Below the pieces are notes generated by a model. The model worked only from the letters and a program-made list of their open reading frames with translations. It did not search any database and was not told where the DNA came from. A stretch of DNA of 64,000 nt from Ectobius pallidus. Lineage: Eukaryota; Arthropoda; Insecta; Blattodea; Ectobiidae. The translations under genes were made by a program, and so were the position numbers. Positions 59,851 through 64,000 of this stretch are shown here, in pieces. Where the stretch lies: NCBI GenBank assembly GCA_964059195.1, contig CAXKWD010000005.1, positions 43,043,825-43,107,824 on the forward strand, in the 5' to 3' direction. The number at the start of each line of letters is the position of its first letter. Position 1 is the first letter of the stretch.

Positions 59851-62022
59851 ACACAACTAATGTAGACAAGACACGTTCAGATGTATCAGTTTCTGTAAGT
59901 ATAAATAATAAGCGAAATTTCTTATTAAAGTGCATGCTTTCATTTCCATTAGTTCTATCCAGCTAGTACTTTACATAATTTTTCCATTTGACAGCATATT
60001 GCATGGCCCACAAAATACTAACATAACTATCACAATGTCGCTCGCTTATCTACGCGTTGAATAATTAAACACAGCTGCTGTTGACATAATATTGCGCATT
60101 CTATCGAATTGTATGGCTACCAATATCAACATTAAATTTTAATGTATTTTTCAGGTTGACATATTTTAAGGAATTCTTATATCAGTGTATAAAAGTATGA
60201 ATTAAGGTTAAGAATCAAACTTGAGACCTTTGTTCTTCCGCGAGCCCTGCCTAATGAATCGATCTGGAGCTTAACTCGGAGTTCTATTGCAAAAGTAACT
60301 TCTTTCCTGTAGAGGTCTATCATAATTACAATTATCACTGACTAAACAAAATCGTTCTGGCACTTTGTTATATTACTTTACCTGATTTTATTTCATATTG
60401 TAACATGGTGAGATAAGCAATCTAATAATCCTTATAAGAACTCTGGTCTCCAGGATTGCTTGAAATTCGATTTATTTTCCATTAACTATTCCTCCCTTAA
60501 ATTTTTCAAATGTGACTCCAGCTAACTCCAGCGCTAGCCTTATTTCATCCCAAAATATACGATAGCTTTATTGCGGTACGTTTTGAAAAGTACACAGTTT
60601 ACACATGTTTTAGAGATAAATAAAAAATACTCCAATAAAGTTAAGTTTTCGTTTATTTTAATATCGTTTTTTAACCTTTACATTGCTGAATTTATACAAT
60701 AATATAAGCGATCTTCAAAGGAAATCATCAGTGGAAACTAAGTTGGAAATCTATGGAGAGAATTTCAGTAAAATAACTAGTTTCTATGGATTACAATCCT
60801 AACATACGGATAAAAATTCTCACAAATTTGCATACAGCTTTACTCTATAAATACTATATCTCTACTTTTACACAGTTTTTGAAGTAACGAATTTATACGT
60901 CAATAGGAGTGAAAAGGTTAATCTTTCACACTGAATTTGTATGTAGCGAGGGGCCAGGACCCAGCTTCCCCTTGGCATCGTTCCTATTAGTTGTTTTCAA
61001 AATCAGCCCATTCATGAACACGACATTTTAATATATAAGTTATTTGAAACCATCATTTTAAAAATTTGATACTGTTGTAAGAGAACGCTGCAGAAGAATA
61101 AATCGTCTGTGGATGGAAATGCATACATTCTGTTCCACATAATATCCCTAAATAACGATCAATATTCTAGCAGGCCTATCATCGTATTAGCTGGCAACAT
61201 AATATAAATTTAGTTAGAGTGAAAAATAGTAGCGTGGGAATATCCTCCTTACACATACAATGGGCACTGACATTCATATTATCGTTTGTGGGTCTGGAAT
61301 CCGCAATCCGTTTCACCAGAAATTCCATTGCTTTAGGCTGGAATTCCCTTGGTTTATGGAAACTGCCTCCACATTCCAATGGAGACCAGAGGACATTTTG
61401 CCAAGACCAGATTTTTTTGTATGTTGACTCATTGCTGGGGAAAACAACGCCAGTCCGCAATCCTCTGATCCCTGAATGAACTTCTCCCTGTAGATTATCA
61501 TATTATGACTTTCATGAGCGCGAACAGAGATTTTTGATACATTGGAGAGACGTCACAAATATTTGCTGTAAAAAGGAAGAAAAGTGCAGCGATAATTAAT
61601 TTTATGACATACAGAGAGACGGTAAACCCAATGGAAAATTTAATTTTTTTACTGGTAAATTAGTAGTATTTTCGGTAACATCAAAATTGCTTATAATAAT
61701 CAGAGCAACCCATGTTATTCATCTTATTACCTACTATTGTAGTACAGTGTCAAAGAGGAATTAAAGAATCTTACATAGGCTACGTAGTTTTCATTAGTGT
61801 CTTACATTAGTGCAAGCATATCAAAGTGTACTTTAACTGAGGGCCAATTCGACTTGATATTTGAAGTCCGAGTGCAGCATGCCGAAATAAAAACACGGTA
61901 TAACATTAATAAAATTTAATCTTGTTTTTATATTTTGTAAAAAGCAACCATCCGACTTTTAAATTGTGACACACCATACAATAAAACACCATTATTCTTG
62001 CCATTTGATACAAGTAAAGTGT
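59851..62022. other. Unassigned stretch
   Basis: Overlapping frames on both strands at 61,179-61,501 (GC-richer, open both ways) may mark an unidentified repeat. No neuroligin exon was recognised. Confidence 0.4.
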
Positions 62023-62314
62023 TCCCTATACAGGTCATGGAGGCCCAGCGGGTTCCAGAAGGTTGATGCTCCCAGATTTTGGACATTCGGCACATCAAGG
62101 TGGTAAGGTTATCAGCCTTACGCACCGACCACCTTTACCCCCAGGATTGCTCCTGGTACTCATTTCTGTTGGAGGCTGAGTCGACCCCAGGGCCATAAAA
62201 CCACCAGAAGGATTAGGCCAATTGAAAAACTCCAACGACCTCATCGGGGATGGAACATGCGACCTTCCGGTTTGTAGCGCAGCGCCTCAACCACTACGCT
62301 ATGGCGTACCCCTA
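62023..62314 (-). mobile_element. tRNA-derived SINE, copy 2
   Basis: This is the same family and orientation as 2796-3057. The minus-strand head reads GCCATAGCGTAGTGGTTGAG (A box) and GGTCGCATGTTCCATCCC (degenerate B box). The body matches copy 1 block by block (CCGGTTTGTAGCGC, GACCTCATCGG, GGGCCATA.. CCACCAGAAGG, GCTCCTGGTACT) and has an extra segment near 62,165. Confidence 0.8.
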
Positions 62315-62346
62315 CATTTCAAATACAGTGCATACAAAATATGTGG

Positions 62347-62845
62347 TTATCCACATATTTCAGAATTTTGATGTAAAATTGCATTAGGCTTACACTCATT
62401 ATTCATTAATAATTGTGTTATGTTGGAAGCATACTGATTGGAGTCAGAAGCAATGCGTGAATCTTGAAATTCCTGGTACATATGAAAATGAATTAAACTG
62501 CTACTTACCAGTTGCCCTTCCCAAGACCTGGGTTTTAATTTAAAAGCCTTAATATTTTTCATTCATTGAAGTGGGAAATCGATCTTTCTTCTTGCAATTT
62601 TAAATTAAAGCATTTTAAATGCACTGCAATATCTGCCAAGAGTGTCAAATCTTCAAGCCAATTACTACATAGCTTATCAGTGGATTTGGCTTTCATTTCC
62701 AAGAAAACTTTAATTTCTTCTCGAAGGGCCAAAAGAGTTTTAGAACTCAAAGGCAAGAAAACCAAGAACTCATTAATAGCATGGCAAGCCCTCAAGTTCA
62801 CTACCTATATCACTAATCAAACTGGGAAACTGAAGTTGATTTAGT
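62347..62845 (-). pseudogene. hAT-type transposase fragment
   Basis: Minus-strand frames at 62,801-62,559 and 62,562-62,347 give INEFLVFLPLSSKTL, EEIKVFLEMKAKSTDKLCSN, WLEDLTLLADIAVHLKCFNL and KLQ, then after a frameshift AFKLKPRSWEGQLVSSSLIH and YQEFQDSR. This matches the ...WLxDLAFLxDIxxHLNxLNxxLQG...FxxKLxLWExQL... region that I know from hAT-derived proteins such as GTF2IRD2/ZBED5-like families. The catalytic and zinc-finger parts are not seen. The plus-strand frame over the same bases is a shadow. Confidence 0.75.
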
Positions 62846-64000
62846 CCCCTGTAACAAATAAAATTCACTGTTTTCTTAACGGAATTCAAAATTCGGTTAA
62901 TTGTTATTGTTTTGAGCATAGTTTTTGCTGGTGAACAATGCACTATAGGCTATAGATCTACCAATATTTTATGAGACACTTGACTTGCGTACTGATAGAA
63001 AATCAGGTTTTAGCGAATTTTATTTTACATAACAGTTTTAGTGGACATATTTATACATTTTTACATAAATCTTTAGGAGGCCACATTTCGTAGCTGAGGG
63101 GCCGCATGTCTGACACACATGCATTAGTGTCTTTCAGCTTCTTAGATACCATGGAATACCAGCAGAAGAGAATGCTTCAACTATTTTTTTTTAACATTGA
63201 CAAAATTTATAGATACTCTTTGTTAGAATTCTATCATAAAAATAAGACAAAATTCCTAGCGGTTCCACACGAACACAGTACAAAATGTAATAAAACTCTT
63301 ACTTTAGCAGAACCCAGAGTTTCACTTCTGCTTGTCTGTCACATAGCTATAGTTTCGGTCCTCGTATGTATAATTCTAAAATCAAATTACATCCAGATTT
63401 AGTCCTATGTAGTTATGAAGTCTTCAAATCTAGAATTAAAAAAACTAATATAAACTATTTATTTTGTTATCCGTTTTAAATTAATTTTTCTTCTTCCTGT
63501 TTCTATCATGATAGTTATTGATTAGTTTATACTATTATAATAAATATAATTATTTTTTGTCACTTGAGTCATGCCTTTTTCCATAGTTTTTGCCTTTCTA
63601 CCCTAGTATAGTACTTTTTCATCATATTAATTTGTTTTTAGCTTTAAGATCAGGTTCACATAGCACTTCTATTTGTAAAACTTGGATTGTATAATATTGT
63701 ATCTTTGGCAATTCCCCAAACATGAGCTCTTTCTGGGCTTTCAGGATCAACACATTTATTATTATTTATCGTGATAATACTGATTTCAGTTTGTATTTTT
63801 ATATTTATTAATATGTTTGTGATTTGTTTTATTTGTCAGCATTTCTTAAACATATAATATTGTATATTATAATATGATTGTATTTAACGGCAATAAGTGA
63901 ATCTGATGTGTAGATTGGTTCATGTAGGCCTAAATGCAAATGTAAATAAATAAATGTTAAAATACAATTTAAAATTAAAAAGAAATACTTGAAAAAAGAT
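62846..64000. other. Unassigned AT-rich right end
   Basis: GGAGGCCACATTTCG and GAGGGGCCGCATG at about 63,077-63,110 could be the decayed terminal region of the hAT relic beside it. AAATGTAAATAAATAAATG at about 63,938 resembles a LINE 3' tail. No gene is supported. Confidence 0.35.

Noticed and set aside
62566..62844. Plus-strand 92-residue gene
   Set aside because: It is antisense to a recognisable hAT-type transposase fragment on the minus strand.
53392..64000. Further upstream neuroligin exons
   Set aside because: I read the minus strand for cholinesterase-domain motifs and found none; a short exon could still be missed.

Overview
The window is intronic and intergenic DNA from a large, AT-rich, transposon-dense animal genome. 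It is most likely an insect and plausibly a cockroach or relative. The only host gene I can establish is a neuroligin with insect-type exon sequence. The surrounding repeats (mariner, Tc1-like, hAT, Helitron, non-LTR retrotransposons, tRNA-derived SINEs, TAA microsatellites, frequent AGGCCTA words) fit a big hemimetabolous insect genome. The species is inferred, not demonstrated. I see no bacterial operon, CRISPR array or intact rRNA/tRNA gene.

Layout. Positions 1-30,600 lie downstream of the neuroligin gene and hold only repeats: a LINE C-terminal relic (150-365), a MITE (989-1587), a SINE (2796-3057), a Tc1/mariner derivative (8070-8706) and a Helitron (8835-9539). Next come a 158-bp direct repeat bracketing a region with six copies of a 15-mer and an inverted mariner pair (9912-12151), and a SINE with microsatellites and minisatellites (13.3-15.9 kb). 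A second element carrying its own six-copy 14-mer follows (17,074-18,328), then a Helitron cluster with a helicase relic (18,968-22,501), a LINE end (22,505-23,000) and a 553-bp SINE with a 17-bp palindromic target duplication (28,217-28,803).

Two minus-strand neuroligin exons are supported. One is a 119-bp exon at 53,273-53,391 and the other is the terminal coding exon at 30,639-31,645. Splice sites and reading phase agree across a 21,627-bp intron. That intron holds a LINE with reverse-transcriptase and endonuclease traces, hAT and other MITEs (one hAT nested in another), a mariner fragment, a compound foldback and a Helitron.

Upstream of the 53.3-kb exon is presumably the next neuroligin intron, running off the window. 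It holds the most unusual structure seen: a roughly 4.7-kb foldback (55,149-59,850) made of two differently deleted, tail-to-tail copies of an element with an unclassified Cys-containing protein gene. A 1,001-bp Helitron sits in one arm, and the empty insertion site is preserved in the other. A SINE and a decayed hAT-type transposase lie beyond it.

The parts do not form a pathway: there is one synaptic adhesion gene embedded in mobile DNA. The strongest candidates for undescribed biology are the tail-to-tail foldback and the two elements with sextets of an element-specific short motif, all copies on one strand.
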